Shown piece by piece: positions 42,865-51,614 of a DNA stretch of 64,000 nucleotides. The stretch spans positions 62,001-126,000 of the forward strand of contig NZ_JAVJAN010000002.1 in NCBI RefSeq assembly GCF_031344075.1, in the 5' to 3' direction. This DNA comes from Clostridium aquiflavi (GTDB taxonomy: Bacteria > Bacillota > Clostridia > Clostridiales > Clostridiaceae). The notes beneath the pieces are model-generated. The model saw only the letters and a list, made by a program, of their open reading frames with translations. It was not told the DNA's origin and ran no database searches. The translations under genes were made by a program, and so were the position numbers. Positions within the stretch are counted from its first letter, which is position 1; every line of letters begins with the position of its first letter.

Positions 42865-44994
42865 ATGAAGAAGATTAGTAAATCAGTGGTTAAAAGAGAC
42901 CATAGTTCAAAAATTTCAGGAAAAGCTATCTACGTAGGAGATTATGAAGAAGATGATATTTTAATAGGTAAAATGCTAAGGTCAACAAAGGCAAAAGCAA
43001 AAATTATTGATGTTAAGGTTCCTAAATTATTAGATGGATATTACTATGTGGATAAAACAGATGTACCTGGGGATAACAAGGTTAACATAGTTAAAGACGA
43101 TACACCTGTTTATGCAACAGACACAGTAGAATATATCGGAGAGCCTATAGGGATGGTTTGTGGTCCTAATGAAGAAATTATAAATAAAATATTATCTGAA
43201 ATTGAAGTTATATATGAAGAATTAGAACCTGTTATTAATATAAGAGACTTTGATACAGTTTTTTTTGATTATAGATTTGGAAAAGGAGATGTTGAAAAGG
43301 CATTTTCAGAGGCAGATAAAATATATGAAGAAGAGTTCGAAACAGGTTATCAAGATCAAACTTATTTAGAAACTCAAGGACTCATGGCTGAAATTCTAGA
43401 AGATGAAAAGGTTTACGTACATGGATCTATGCAATGTCCATATTATGTTAAAGGTGCAGTTATGAGAGCTATGAATCTTGGTCCAGATAAAGTTAGAATA
43501 GCGCAAGATGCTACAGGTGGTGGATTTGGAGGAAAAGAAGCATTCCCATCTATATTAGCATGTCAAGTTGCTGTAGCTGCAAAAAAAGCTGGAAAAAAAG
43601 TTCGCTGTATCTTTGATAGAAGAGAAGACTTGGAGTTTACATCAAAGCGACATCCTTCATTAAATACTTATAAAGTAGCTGTGAAAAATGGAAGGGTTAC
43701 AGCTATGGATATAGATGTAAAATTCAACGGAGGAGCTTATACAACTTTATCAGCGGTTGTTCTTCAAAGGGGAATTATATGCGCAAATGGCATTTATGAT
43801 ATTACAAATCTTAAAGTACGTGGAAGAGCTGTAAAAACTAATACAACTCCTAGTGGAGCATATAGGGGATTTGGAGCACCACAAACATTTTTCTCTGCTG
43901 AAGTCATGATGAATCATATTGCAAAGGATTTAGGAAAAGATTCTTTAGAATTTAAGGAAATGCATTTAGTAAAACAAGGAGATAGTACTTCAACTTCTGG
44001 TAAGTATCATTTTCCAGTACCAATTCCAAATATGATTGAACGCATCGATAAAGCTTGCGACTTTAGAAGAAAACATAAAGAATATTCTAATGATCAAAAT
44101 GGAAGATATAGAAAAGGAATAGGAATATCTATGTATTTTCATGGAGCTGGTTTTACAGGTTCAGGTGAAAGGGACATTATTAAGGCAGTAGCTAAATTAC
44201 ACAAATACCCTGATGGAAGAGTTCAAGTACTTGCTTCAAATACAGATATAGGACAAGGACTTCGTACAACTTTTCCTAAGATAGTGGCAAAGGAGCTAAA
44301 TTTACCTTTAGAAAATGTATTTTATGAATATCCAGATACGGATGTAGTACCAGATTCAGGTCCTACAGTTGCTTCACGTAGTTTAATGACTGTTGGGGAA
44401 CTTTTACGTCGTGCAGCTATAAAACTTCGTGATCAATGGATAGAAGGAGAAGATCAAATTATAGAAGAGCATTATAAAGAACCAGATTTTATGATTCCAT
44501 TTTATATTGATAAATTCCAAGGTGATGCTTATCCAACTTATTCTTGGGCAGTTAATGCAATAGAAGTTGAAGTTGATACTTACACAGGTCTTGCAAAGAT
44601 ACTAGGAGCATATGGATGCTTTGATATAGGAACGCCTATGGATTACAACATTGCTGTTGGTCAAATGGAGGGTGGATTCTTACAAGGTATAGGATATGCT
44701 TCAACAGAATATATGGTGGCAGATGCTAAGGGGCGTATCAGAAACAACTCTTTCTCAGATTATATTATACCAACAGCAGTTGATGTACCTAATCTTAAAG
44801 TAGATATGTATGTAGATGAAAAATATCCTTATGGACCTTATGGAGCTAAGGGTGCAGGAGAGTTACCTTTAGTTGGAGCACCAGGGGCTTATGCTGAAGC
44901 TATTGAACAGGCACTTGGACATGGAGCAAAGGTTAATCATGCACCATTTACAGCAGAAGATACAATAAAAGTTTTAATGGAGGAGGGAGAGTAA
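42865..44994 (+). CDS. Xanthine dehydrogenase-family molybdenum-binding subunit
   Basis: 709 residues. The N-terminal a/b hammerhead domain (SGKAIYVGDY, EYIGEPIGMV) is followed by the Moco domain with QDATGGGFGGKEAF, YRGFGAPQTFF, ASNTDIGQGLRT and, near the end, GAKGAGELP carrying the catalytic Glu666. It hydroxylates a heterocyclic substrate (xanthine, nicotinate or similar); the exact substrate cannot be read from the sequence. Gene order Mo, FeS, FAD is clear, all within a few bases. GGAGAGGTAGAT precedes the ATG. Confidence 0.92.
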   Translation: MKKISKSVVKRDHSSKISGKAIYVGDYEEDDILIGKMLRSTKAKAKIIDVKVPKLLDGYYYVDKTDVPGDNKVNIVKDDTPVYATDTVEYIGEPIGMVCGPNEEIINKILSEIEVIYEELEPVINIRDFDTVFFDYRFGKGDVEKAFSEADKIYEEEFETGYQDQTYLETQGLMAEILEDEKVYVHGSMQCPYYVKGAVMRAMNLGPDKVRIAQDATGGGFGGKEAFPSILACQVAVAAKKAGKKVRCIFDRREDLEFTSKRHPSLNTYKVAVKNGRVTAMDIDVKFNGGAYTTLSAVVLQRGIICANGIYDITNLKVRGRAVKTNTTPSGAYRGFGAPQTFFSAEVMMNHIAKDLGKDSLEFKEMHLVKQGDSTSTSGKYHFPVPIPNMIERIDKACDFRRKHKEYSNDQNGRYRKGIGISMYFHGAGFTGSGERDIIKAVAKLHKYPDGRVQVLASNTDIGQGLRTTFPKIVAKELNLPLENVFYEYPDTDVVPDSGPTVASRSLMTVGELLRRAAIKLRDQWIEGEDQIIEEHYKEPDFMIPFYIDKFQGDAYPTYSWAVNAIEVEVDTYTGLAKILGAYGCFDIGTPMDYNIAVGQMEGGFLQGIGYASTEYMVADAKGRIRNNSFSDYIIPTAVDVPNLKVDMYVDEKYPYGPYGAKGAGELPLVGAPGAYAEAIEQALGHGAKVNHAPFTAEDTIKVLMEEGE

Positions 44995-44995
44995 G

Positions 44996-45472
44996 ATGAG
45001 TAATAATATAACATTTAAGCTAAATGGTAAAGAGGTAATATATGATGGAAAAGCTACTGATAGATTATTAGATGTGCTTCGTGATTATTATCATTTAAAA
45101 GGTGTAAAATGTGGTTGTAAAGAAGGTGAATGTGGAGCATGTTCTATTCTTATGGATGGTGAATTAATTAATTCTTGTATGGTAGCAATGGGAAGATGTG
45201 AAGGAAGTGAAATTGTTACTATAGAGGGGTTTAGAGAAACAGAACGTTTTAAAGTAATAGATAAAGCTTATGCTGATGTGTCAGCAGTGCAATGTGGATA
45301 TTGTATTCCAGGAATGGTACTAGCTACAGAAGCTATATTATCTAAGAATCCAAATCCTACATTAGAACAAATTAGAGAAGGAATTTCTGGAAATTTATGT
45401 CGTTGCACAGGATATAATGCTATTGTAAAGGCAATTAAAATTTCAGCAGAGGAGGGAAAGGGATTATGGTAA
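44996..45472 (+). CDS. 2Fe-2S subunit of the molybdenum hydroxylase
   Basis: 158 residues. The N-terminal plant-ferredoxin-like cluster is KCGCKEGECGACS with Cys41, 46, 49 and a fourth at 61. The C-terminal cluster is VQCGYCIPGM and GNLCRCTGY. It passes electrons from Moco to FAD. It starts one base after the previous stop (GGAGGGAG inside it) and overlaps the FAD gene. Confidence 0.95.
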   Translation: MSNNITFKLNGKEVIYDGKATDRLLDVLRDYYHLKGVKCGCKEGECGACSILMDGELINSCMVAMGRCEGSEIVTIEGFRETERFKVIDKAYADVSAVQCGYCIPGMVLATEAILSKNPNPTLEQIREGISGNLCRCTGYNAIVKAIKISAEEGKGLW

Positions 45473-46284
45473 ATGGTTTTATGCCTAAATCTTTAAAGGA
45501 AGCTTTAGATATTCGTTCAAATTATGATGTTGTTCCATATGGTGGGGGAACAGATTTAATGATTGAAGGACAAAAAGATGTTAACTATTTGTTTTTAAAT
45601 AAAGTTCCTGAAATGAAATGTATTGTTGAAGATGAAGAGTATATCAGAATAGGAGGATCATGTACTTTTACTGAGGTATTAGAATCTGATATTGTTCCTG
45701 AAATTATGAAACAAGCTGTTTCAAGAATTGCTGCACCTGCTATAAGAAATTCTGGAACCATGGCAGGTAATATAGGAAATGGTTCAGCAAAGGCAGATTC
45801 TGTATTGATTGAATATGTTACAGATGCAAAAATAGTATTATCATCTGCTTCAAATACTAGAATAGTTAATATTGATGATTTCTATAAAGGAAGAAAAGAG
45901 CTAGATTTAGGAAAAGATGAATTGATAGTAGAAATTTTATTGCCTAAAACTGGTTTAGAGAATTATTACTATAAGAAAATAGGAGCTAGAAATGCATTAG
46001 CGATATCTCGTGTTTCATTTGCTGGGATAATAAAAATTGATGATGAAATAATAAAAGATATTGCAATTGCTTTTGGAGCAGTGTCAGGTACAGTATTAAG
46101 ATTTAAAGAATTAGAAAAAATGATGATAGGTAAAACATTAGTGGAGGCAAGTAAAATAAAAGAAGATTTCATTGATGCATATAAACAAAAAATTATACCT
46201 ACAAAGGGTAGAGTTTCAGCCGATTATAGAAAAAGGGTATGTATTAATTTAATAAAGGATTTTTTAAATGAGAAAGGTATATAA
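45466..46284 (+). CDS. FAD-binding subunit of the molybdenum hydroxylase
   Basis: 272 residues with the two FAD motifs of CO dehydrogenase/xanthine dehydrogenase medium subunits: VVPYGGGTDLMIEG (about 22-35) and SGTMAGNIGNGSAKAD (about 98-113), then the C-terminal domain. The ATG overlaps the FeS gene stop by 7 bases. It completes the three-subunit enzyme. No accessory XdhC or Moco genes are in the window. Confidence 0.93.
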   Translation: MVNGFMPKSLKEALDIRSNYDVVPYGGGTDLMIEGQKDVNYLFLNKVPEMKCIVEDEEYIRIGGSCTFTEVLESDIVPEIMKQAVSRIAAPAIRNSGTMAGNIGNGSAKADSVLIEYVTDAKIVLSSASNTRIVNIDDFYKGRKELDLGKDELIVEILLPKTGLENYYYKKIGARNALAISRVSFAGIIKIDDEIIKDIAIAFGAVSGTVLRFKELEKMMIGKTLVEASKIKEDFIDAYKQKIIPTKGRVSADYRKRVCINLIKDFLNEKGI

Positions 46285-46377
46285 GAGTTAAGTTAGAGCA
46301 ATAGAAAATTGTAATATTAGCATTTATTAATTATAAGATAAGAATAATATTTAATATATTTTTAGGATATATTTTAT

Positions 46378-46420
46378 AAGAGAGCGAGAAAGTATATATT
46401 TACTTTAATCGCTCTCTTTT
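46378..46420 (+). terminator. Terminator of the molybdenum hydroxylase operon
   Basis: AAGAGAGCGA pairs with TCGCTCTCTT around an inner AAAGTA/TACTTT stem, followed by a T-rich stretch. In the rest of 46285-46649 I see only AT-rich sequence. Confidence 0.9.
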
Positions 46421-46649
46421 ATTAGGATATACTTGGATTTTTAATTTAGTAATAAAAATATATAAAGAAACTTAAGGTTAATTTTAAGAGAGTTTAGGAT
46501 TAAATACATAAAAATTTAAGTGAAACTTTTTTTAGTAAAATATCAATGGTATTATATTAATATATTTAAATAAAAATTATTTAGCTAAATTATATAATAA
46601 TTATTTTAAGAGATACGAAAATTTACAAAGGAAGCGAAATTATAAACGT

Positions 46650-47417
46650 ATGAGATTAGATAAATTTTTGGCAGAATCAGCTGTTGGTAGAAGAAAAACT
46701 GTTAGAACTTATATTAAAGATGGAATGGTAAAGGTTAATGGTGAAATTATAACTGAACCTTCAATAGATATTAGTGAAAAATTTGATGATGTAGAATACC
46801 TTGGAAAAAAAGTTATTCATACTGGTAAGGTATATTATATGTTTAATAAACCATCAGGATGCATTACTGCAACAAAAGATAATATTCATAGAACAGTATT
46901 TGATTATTTTAACAATCAAAATATGAGTGGAGTATTCCATGTTGGGAGATTGGATAAAGATACTGAAGGATTATTGTTGCTTACTAATGATGGTGAATTT
47001 GAGCATAAAGTAATGTATCCAGAAAAACATGTTGAAAAAATTTATTTCTTTTGGGCATTAGGTTCTTTAGATGATGAAGATAAAAAGCAATTAGAAGAAG
47101 GTCTTTTTATTGGAAATAATGAAGCATTAACAAAGCCTGCAAAAATAGATGTACATAAATCAGGATCATATATAGAATTTAAAGAAGAAATTCCTAGTAA
47201 TAATTTAGAGAATAAAGATCATCAGCCTGTTGTTTCAGGATATCTTACTATTTCAGAGGGGCAAAAACATCAGGTTAAACGAATGTTAAAGGCAGTAGGT
47301 TGTTATGTAATATATTTGAAAAGAATATCTATTGGTGGATTAAAGTTAGATGAATCTTTAAAAATGGGTGATTATAGAGAATTAACAAAGAAAGAAATTG
47401 AAAGCATATTTGAATAA
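46650..47417 (+). CDS. RsuA-family rRNA pseudouridine synthase
   Basis: 255 residues. An N-terminal S4 RNA-binding domain (MRLDKFLAESAVGRRKTVRTYIKDGMVKVNG) is followed by the catalytic domain with MFNKPSGCITA, GRLDKDTEGLLLLTNDG (catalytic Asp102) and SEGQKHQVKRMLKAVG. It isomerises a uridine in 16S rRNA (RsuA class). AAGGAAGCG lies upstream. It is slightly longer than E. coli RsuA owing to a short insert near 180-190. Confidence 0.92.
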   Translation: MRLDKFLAESAVGRRKTVRTYIKDGMVKVNGEIITEPSIDISEKFDDVEYLGKKVIHTGKVYYMFNKPSGCITATKDNIHRTVFDYFNNQNMSGVFHVGRLDKDTEGLLLLTNDGEFEHKVMYPEKHVEKIYFFWALGSLDDEDKKQLEEGLFIGNNEALTKPAKIDVHKSGSYIEFKEEIPSNNLENKDHQPVVSGYLTISEGQKHQVKRMLKAVGCYVIYLKRISIGGLKLDESLKMGDYRELTKKEIESIFE

Positions 47418-47452
47418 AGATATGTACAAAATTTTATAAATAAAGATAATTA

Positions 47453-47495
47453 AAAGGTACCATATTTCTTATATAAGAGGAAATATGGTACCTTT
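47453..47495. terminator. 16-bp perfect hairpin after the pseudouridine synthase gene
   Basis: AAAGGTACCATATTTC and GAAATATGGTACCTTT pair perfectly around a 10-11 base loop. The T-run after it is weak (TTTGATTATTTT), so it could end transcription in either direction or protect the mRNA end. Confidence 0.75.
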
Positions 47496-47675
47496 GATTA
47501 TTTTAGCATTAAGAACATTATGAAAATAAAAAATACGTTTAATTTAGGATATATGAGATATTTAAGAAAATTATTAACTACGTTTTTGGAAAAGAAATAA
47601 CTAAAGATTTGGTTATTAATAATTATATCTAAATATCACCTATACCTATATTTTTAATTTATATTAAAAAATATA

Positions 47676-47704
47676 TTGACAAATTAAAATAATAGGGATA
47701 TATT
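47676..47704 (+). promoter_or_regulatory. Promoter of the T-box/cysteine operon
   Basis: Consensus TTGACA, 17 bases, TATATT, placing the start near 47711 and giving a leader of about 520 bases. Confidence 0.75.
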
Positions 47705-47710
47705 ATTTAT

Positions 47711-48034
47711 TATAAAGCAGAGTAATCCTATAAGAATAATATGTTTTATAATAAAATATTATATTGTTATATGTTAAGAAAAGAAATAGTATCATGAGGG
47801 AAACTTTCAGAGAATGGTCTTCTAGGCTGAAAAAGACTTTAGTTATAACTTATGAGAATGCATCTTTGAGCACTGTCCCGAAAAAATACGTTTTTAGTAG
47901 GAGTCAGCGTGTACGCACGTTATAGCGTTGAGGTATGTTTGTACCAAAATAAGATATTATATTTTTTGTATATAATAATTAGAGTGGAACCGCGGAATAA
48001 AAATTCTGCCTCTAAATGAGGTAGGGTTTTTTTT
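47711..48034 (+). ncRNA. T-box riboswitch, cysteine (UGC) specifier
   Basis: The invariant T-box sequence AGAGTGGAACCGCGG is at 47981-47995. It is followed by a terminator, CTGCCTC/GAGGTAG plus eight T, at 48006-48034, whose 5' side can instead pair with the T-box to form the antiterminator. In Stem I, GAA-TGC-A (TGC at 47859-47861) matches the specifier layout with the usual following purine and reads cysteine. Uncharged tRNA-Cys would allow read-through. Stem boundaries at the 5' end are approximate. Confidence 0.93.
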
Positions 48035-48229
48035 GTTTATATAAAAATATAAAACTGTATAATACGTATTTAATATATAAGTTTATTAAGTAATTCTAGA
48101 ATTAAAATGAAATTTTTTAAAGTAGTATTAATATTTATCTAAATCTCAGAGAATTTACACAAACAATATAGTATAAAAATTTAAAAATATTTAAGAATGA
48201 AGAGTTATAAAATAGGGGGAAGATTAATT

Positions 48230-48856
48230 ATGAAGTCATTAAATTACTTTGATTCTATAGCAGATAGCTGGAATGTAATAAGAAGTGAATATTTTGAGGA
48301 AAAATTAAAATATAAAGTTTTATCTAAAGCATCAATAGAAAATAAGATTGCAGCAGACTTAGGATGTGGTACTGGTTTTATATCTTTAGCTTTATCAGAA
48401 AAAGCAAATTTAATATTTTCTCTAGATCAATCTAATAACATGTTGAAGGAATTAAAAAAAGAAGTTTCTAAAAGAGATATAACAAATATATATCCAATTA
48501 AGTCTGATATGGAAAATATTGTATTGTTTGATGAGTCAGTAGATGTTGTATTTATAAATATGGCATTACATCATGTAGCTAATATAGAAAAAGCTATATC
48601 AGAAATTTATAGAGTATTAAAAAAAGGTGGAAGTATAGTAATTTCTGATGTTACAGAACATGATGGAGAATGGGCAAAAGAGGAAATGTACGATGAATGG
48701 TTAGGATTTTCAAATGATCAAATAACTAATTGGTTAAATAAATATAATTTTAAAAATGTAGAAATAGAAAATACGGATTTATATTGCAAAGGGTATTCAA
48801 GTAAAGGCGAATATACAGAAACAAAAATATTTATAGCAAGTGCTAAAAAATTATAA
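48230..48856 (+). CDS. ubiG: SAM-dependent methyltransferase of the cysteine operon (UbiG/YrrT-like)
   Basis: 208 residues from ATG 48230 (GGGGGAAG 8 bases upstream; ATG 48197 has none). SAM motif AADLGCGTGFISLAL is at about 42-56, then SLDQSNNMLKEL and VVFINMALHHV. In C. acetobutylicum the equivalent gene is called ubiG, in B. subtilis yrrT; it heads the operon and yields S-adenosylhomocysteine, feeding the methionine-to-cysteine route. The methylated substrate is unknown. It is separated from mccB by 17 bases. Confidence 0.85.
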   Translation: MKSLNYFDSIADSWNVIRSEYFEEKLKYKVLSKASIENKIAADLGCGTGFISLALSEKANLIFSLDQSNNMLKELKKEVSKRDITNIYPIKSDMENIVLFDESVDVVFINMALHHVANIEKAISEIYRVLKKGGSIVISDVTEHDGEWAKEEMYDEWLGFSNDQITNWLNKYNFKNVEIENTDLYCKGYSSKGEYTETKIFIASAKKL

Positions 48857-48873
48857 GAGGGGAGAAAAATATT

Positions 48874-50025
48874 ATGAATTTTGAATCAGTTTTAATACAC
48901 GGAGGAATTGACGGAGATAAGTTTACAGGAGCAGTAAATGTTCCTATATATCAAACATCTACGTATAAACAAGAAGGCTTAGGAATTAATAAAGGATATG
49001 AATATTCAAGAACTGGTAATCCTACAAGAGAAGCTCTTGAGAAACTTATAGCTGATCTAGAAGAAGGTGTTGGTGGATTTGCATTTTCTTCAGGTATGGC
49101 AGCCATAACAGCAATATTTTCTCTTTTTAAGTCAGGAGATAATATAATAATTTCAGATAATTTATATGGTGGAAGTTTTAGAGTATTAGATAAAATTTTT
49201 AAGAATTTTAATATAGGATATAAGATAGTAAATACAACAGATTTAAAGCAAATTAAAGAAGCTATTGATGAGACTGTAAAAGCAATATATATAGAAACAC
49301 CAACAAATCCATTAATGGATATAACAGATATTGAAGAAGTAGCTAAAATAGCTAAAGATAATAATCTATTTACAATAGTGGATAATACTTTTATGACACC
49401 ATACTTGCAAAAGCCACTAACATTAGGAGCAGATATAGTTATTCATAGTGGTACTAAGTATCTAGGAGGACATAGTGATTTAATTGCTGGATTAATAGTA
49501 GTAAATAATGAGGAATTAAAAGAAAAAATTCATTTTATACAAAATTCTACAGGGGGTATACTATCACCATTTGATTCATTCTTACTTATAAGAGGTATAA
49601 AAACTCTTGCAGTTAGAATGGATAGACACAATTCAAATGCTAAATCTATAGCAGAATTTTTGAAAAATAGACCAGAAATTAATAAAGTTTATTATCCAGG
49701 ATTTGAAGAACATCCGGGATATAATATTCAATCAAAACAAGCAAAAGGATATGGTGGAATGATATCTTTTGTATTAAATGATGGATATGATTATAAAAAA
49801 TTCTTTGAAAAATTAGCATTTATAACTTTTGGAGAAAGTTTAGGAGGAGTGGAATCTTTAGCATGCCACCCAGCAAGTATGACTCATGGAGCAATACCAT
49901 ATGAAATAAGACAAAAGGTAGGTATTGTTGATAATTTGATAAGACTTTCAGTTGGGATAGAAAGTGCACAAGATATTATTGAGGATTTAGAAAAAGCATT
50001 AGAATGGGGGAAAATTAATGGTTAA
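48874..50025 (+). CDS. mccB: Cystathionine gamma-lyase/homocysteine gamma-lyase, MccB
   Basis: 383 residues of the Cys/Met metabolism PLP family: YSRTGNPTREALE, FSSGMAAITA, ETPTNPLMDITDI, the PLP Lys195 in HSGTKYLGGHSD and SLGGVESLACHPASMTHG. It cleaves cystathionine to cysteine, ammonia and 2-oxobutyrate. It could be confused with cystathionine gamma-synthase by motifs alone; the mccA partner and cysteine T-box favour MccB. It overlaps luxS by 8 bases. Confidence 0.92.
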   Translation: MNFESVLIHGGIDGDKFTGAVNVPIYQTSTYKQEGLGINKGYEYSRTGNPTREALEKLIADLEEGVGGFAFSSGMAAITAIFSLFKSGDNIIISDNLYGGSFRVLDKIFKNFNIGYKIVNTTDLKQIKEAIDETVKAIYIETPTNPLMDITDIEEVAKIAKDNNLFTIVDNTFMTPYLQKPLTLGADIVIHSGTKYLGGHSDLIAGLIVVNNEELKEKIHFIQNSTGGILSPFDSFLLIRGIKTLAVRMDRHNSNAKSIAEFLKNRPEINKVYYPGFEEHPGYNIQSKQAKGYGGMISFVLNDGYDYKKFFEKLAFITFGESLGGVESLACHPASMTHGAIPYEIRQKVGIVDNLIRLSVGIESAQDIIEDLEKALEWGKING

Positions 50026-50470
50026 AGTAGAAAGTTTTGAATTAGATCACACAAAGGTAAAAGCACCATATGTAAGAAAATGTGGCTTTGAAAAGGGTAA
50101 TAATGGAGATATAGTTTCTAAATTTGATTTAAGATTTTTACAACCGAATGAAAAAGAGATGCCAACAGGTGCAATGCATACATTAGAACATTTATTAGCT
50201 GGATATATGAGAGAAAAATTAGATGGAATAATAGATATATCTCCTATGGGATGTAGAACTGGATTTTATATGGTTGCATGGGGAACTCCTGAAGTGGAGA
50301 AAGTAATAGAAGCATTAAATTATTCATTAAATAAAATATTAGAAACAGAAGAAATACCAGCAACAAATAAATTTCAATGTGGGAATTATAGAGATCATTC
50401 ATTATTTGCAGCAAAAGAATATATTAAATTAATATTAAAAGAGGGGATTAGTAGTGAGATATATAGATGA
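50018..50470 (+). CDS. luxS: S-ribosylhomocysteine lyase, LuxS
   Basis: 150 residues. The metal site HTLEHLLAGYMR (His54, Glu57, His58) plus Cys121 in CGNYRDHS, and the catalytic Cys79 in SPMGCRTGFY are all present. It converts S-ribosylhomocysteine to homocysteine and DPD, the AI-2 precursor. Lying between mccB and mccA, it supplies MccA with homocysteine. The preceding nucleosidase step (Pfs) is not in this window. It overlaps both neighbours. Confidence 0.97.
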   Translation: MVKVESFELDHTKVKAPYVRKCGFEKGNNGDIVSKFDLRFLQPNEKEMPTGAMHTLEHLLAGYMREKLDGIIDISPMGCRTGFYMVAWGTPEVEKVIEALNYSLNKILETEEIPATNKFQCGNYRDHSLFAAKEYIKLILKEGISSEIYR

Positions 50471-51362
50471 CATTAGAAGTTATATAGGAAATACACCTAT
50501 TATGAAACTAAATAATATGGGAATAAGAGCTGGCGTAAATGTATTTGCTAAATTAGAATTTTTAAATCCTGGTGGAAGTGTTAAAGATAGAATAGGTATA
50601 TACATGATAGAAGATGCTGAGAATAAGGGATTACTTAGAGCAGGCTATACAATAATAGAAGCTACAGCAGGTAACACAGGGCTTGGTATAGCATTAGCAG
50701 CCATAAATAAAGGGTATAGAGTAATATTTGTTGTACCAGAAAAATTTTCTGTAGAAAAGCAGACGTTAATGAAGGCCCTTGGGGCAGAAATAGTAAATAC
50801 TCCTAGAGAAGACGGAATGTTAGGAGCTGTTGAAAAGGCTAATGAACTTTTAAAAACAATAAAGAATTCTGTAACTTTAAAACAATTTGAGAATAAATCT
50901 AATCCATTAGCCCATTATGAAACTACAGGTCCTGAAATATATAAAGATTTAGATGGAAAAATAGACTATTTCCTTTGTGGTGCAGGTAGTGGAGGAACGT
51001 ATACTGGTATATTAAAGTATTTAAAAGAAAAGAATTCTAATGTAAAAGGAGTTTTAGTAGATCCAGAGGGGTCAACTATGGGAGGCGGAGAAGAAGCTTG
51101 TTATGACATAGAAGGGATAGGAAATAACTTTATTCCTAAAACTATGGACATGACTTATGTTGATGATGTTATAAAGGTTAATGATGAAGAAGCATTTCAT
51201 ATTGTAAAACAACTTGCTTTAAAAGAAGGATTAATTGTTGGGACATCTTCTGGAGCAGCAGTAGCAGCAGCTCTTAAACTAGCAAGTAAAATAGATAGTG
51301 GTAATATCGTAACGTTATTACCAGATAGAGGAGAAAGATATTTTAGCAAAAATATATATTAA
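50454..51362 (+). CDS. mccA: O-acetylserine-dependent cystathionine beta-synthase, MccA
   Basis: 302 residues of the cysteine synthase/CBS fold: YIGNTPIMKLNN, PLP Lys44 in PGGSVKDRIG, ATAGNTGLGIAL (substrate loop), GAGSGGTYTG and GTSSGAAVAAAL. It joins O-acetylserine and homocysteine to cystathionine. The GTG start at 50454 lies inside luxS after GAGGGG. CysK is a possible alternative, but operon context supports MccA. Confidence 0.92.
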   Translation: MRYIDDIRSYIGNTPIMKLNNMGIRAGVNVFAKLEFLNPGGSVKDRIGIYMIEDAENKGLLRAGYTIIEATAGNTGLGIALAAINKGYRVIFVVPEKFSVEKQTLMKALGAEIVNTPREDGMLGAVEKANELLKTIKNSVTLKQFENKSNPLAHYETTGPEIYKDLDGKIDYFLCGAGSGGTYTGILKYLKEKNSNVKGVLVDPEGSTMGGGEEACYDIEGIGNNFIPKTMDMTYVDDVIKVNDEEAFHIVKQLALKEGLIVGTSSGAAVAAALKLASKIDSGNIVTLLPDRGERYFSKNIY

Positions 51363-51399
51363 TATATTTGGATATTTTAAATAATATATTGATTATTAG

Positions 51400-51440
51400 G
51401 TGGATTAAGGGAAAAATCTCTTAGTCCTCTTTTAGTTTTT
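51400..51440 (+). terminator. Terminator of the cysteine operon
   Basis: GGTGGATTAAGGGA pairs imperfectly with TCTCTTAGTCCTC around AAAA, followed by a T-rich run. I looked for an antisense S-box here, as in C. acetobutylicum, and saw none. Confidence 0.7.
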
Positions 51441-51572
51441 AATATATAATAAATTAAACATTATTATATATTATTCGACAATATAAATAATTAATATAGA
51501 TATACTTAAAAACAAAAATTGAGTTGAATAAAGGTGTTAAAGAATTAATATTTATCATATTTAATTCAATAA

Positions 51573-51590
51573 CTTTTATTTAAATAAAAG
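51573..51590. repeat. 18-bp perfect palindrome before a chemoreceptor gene
   Basis: CTTTTATTT-AAATAAAAG is perfectly self-complementary and lies 10 bases before the GGGGG ribosome site of the chemoreceptor. It may be an operator or only AT-rich chance. Confidence 0.4.
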
Positions 51591-51614
51591 TTTATAAAAG
51601 GGGGCTAATTAAAG

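Noticed and set aside
51363..51614. Antisense S-box riboswitch as in C. acetobutylicum
   Set aside because: No S-box core on either strand; only a terminator and an AT-rich promoter region.
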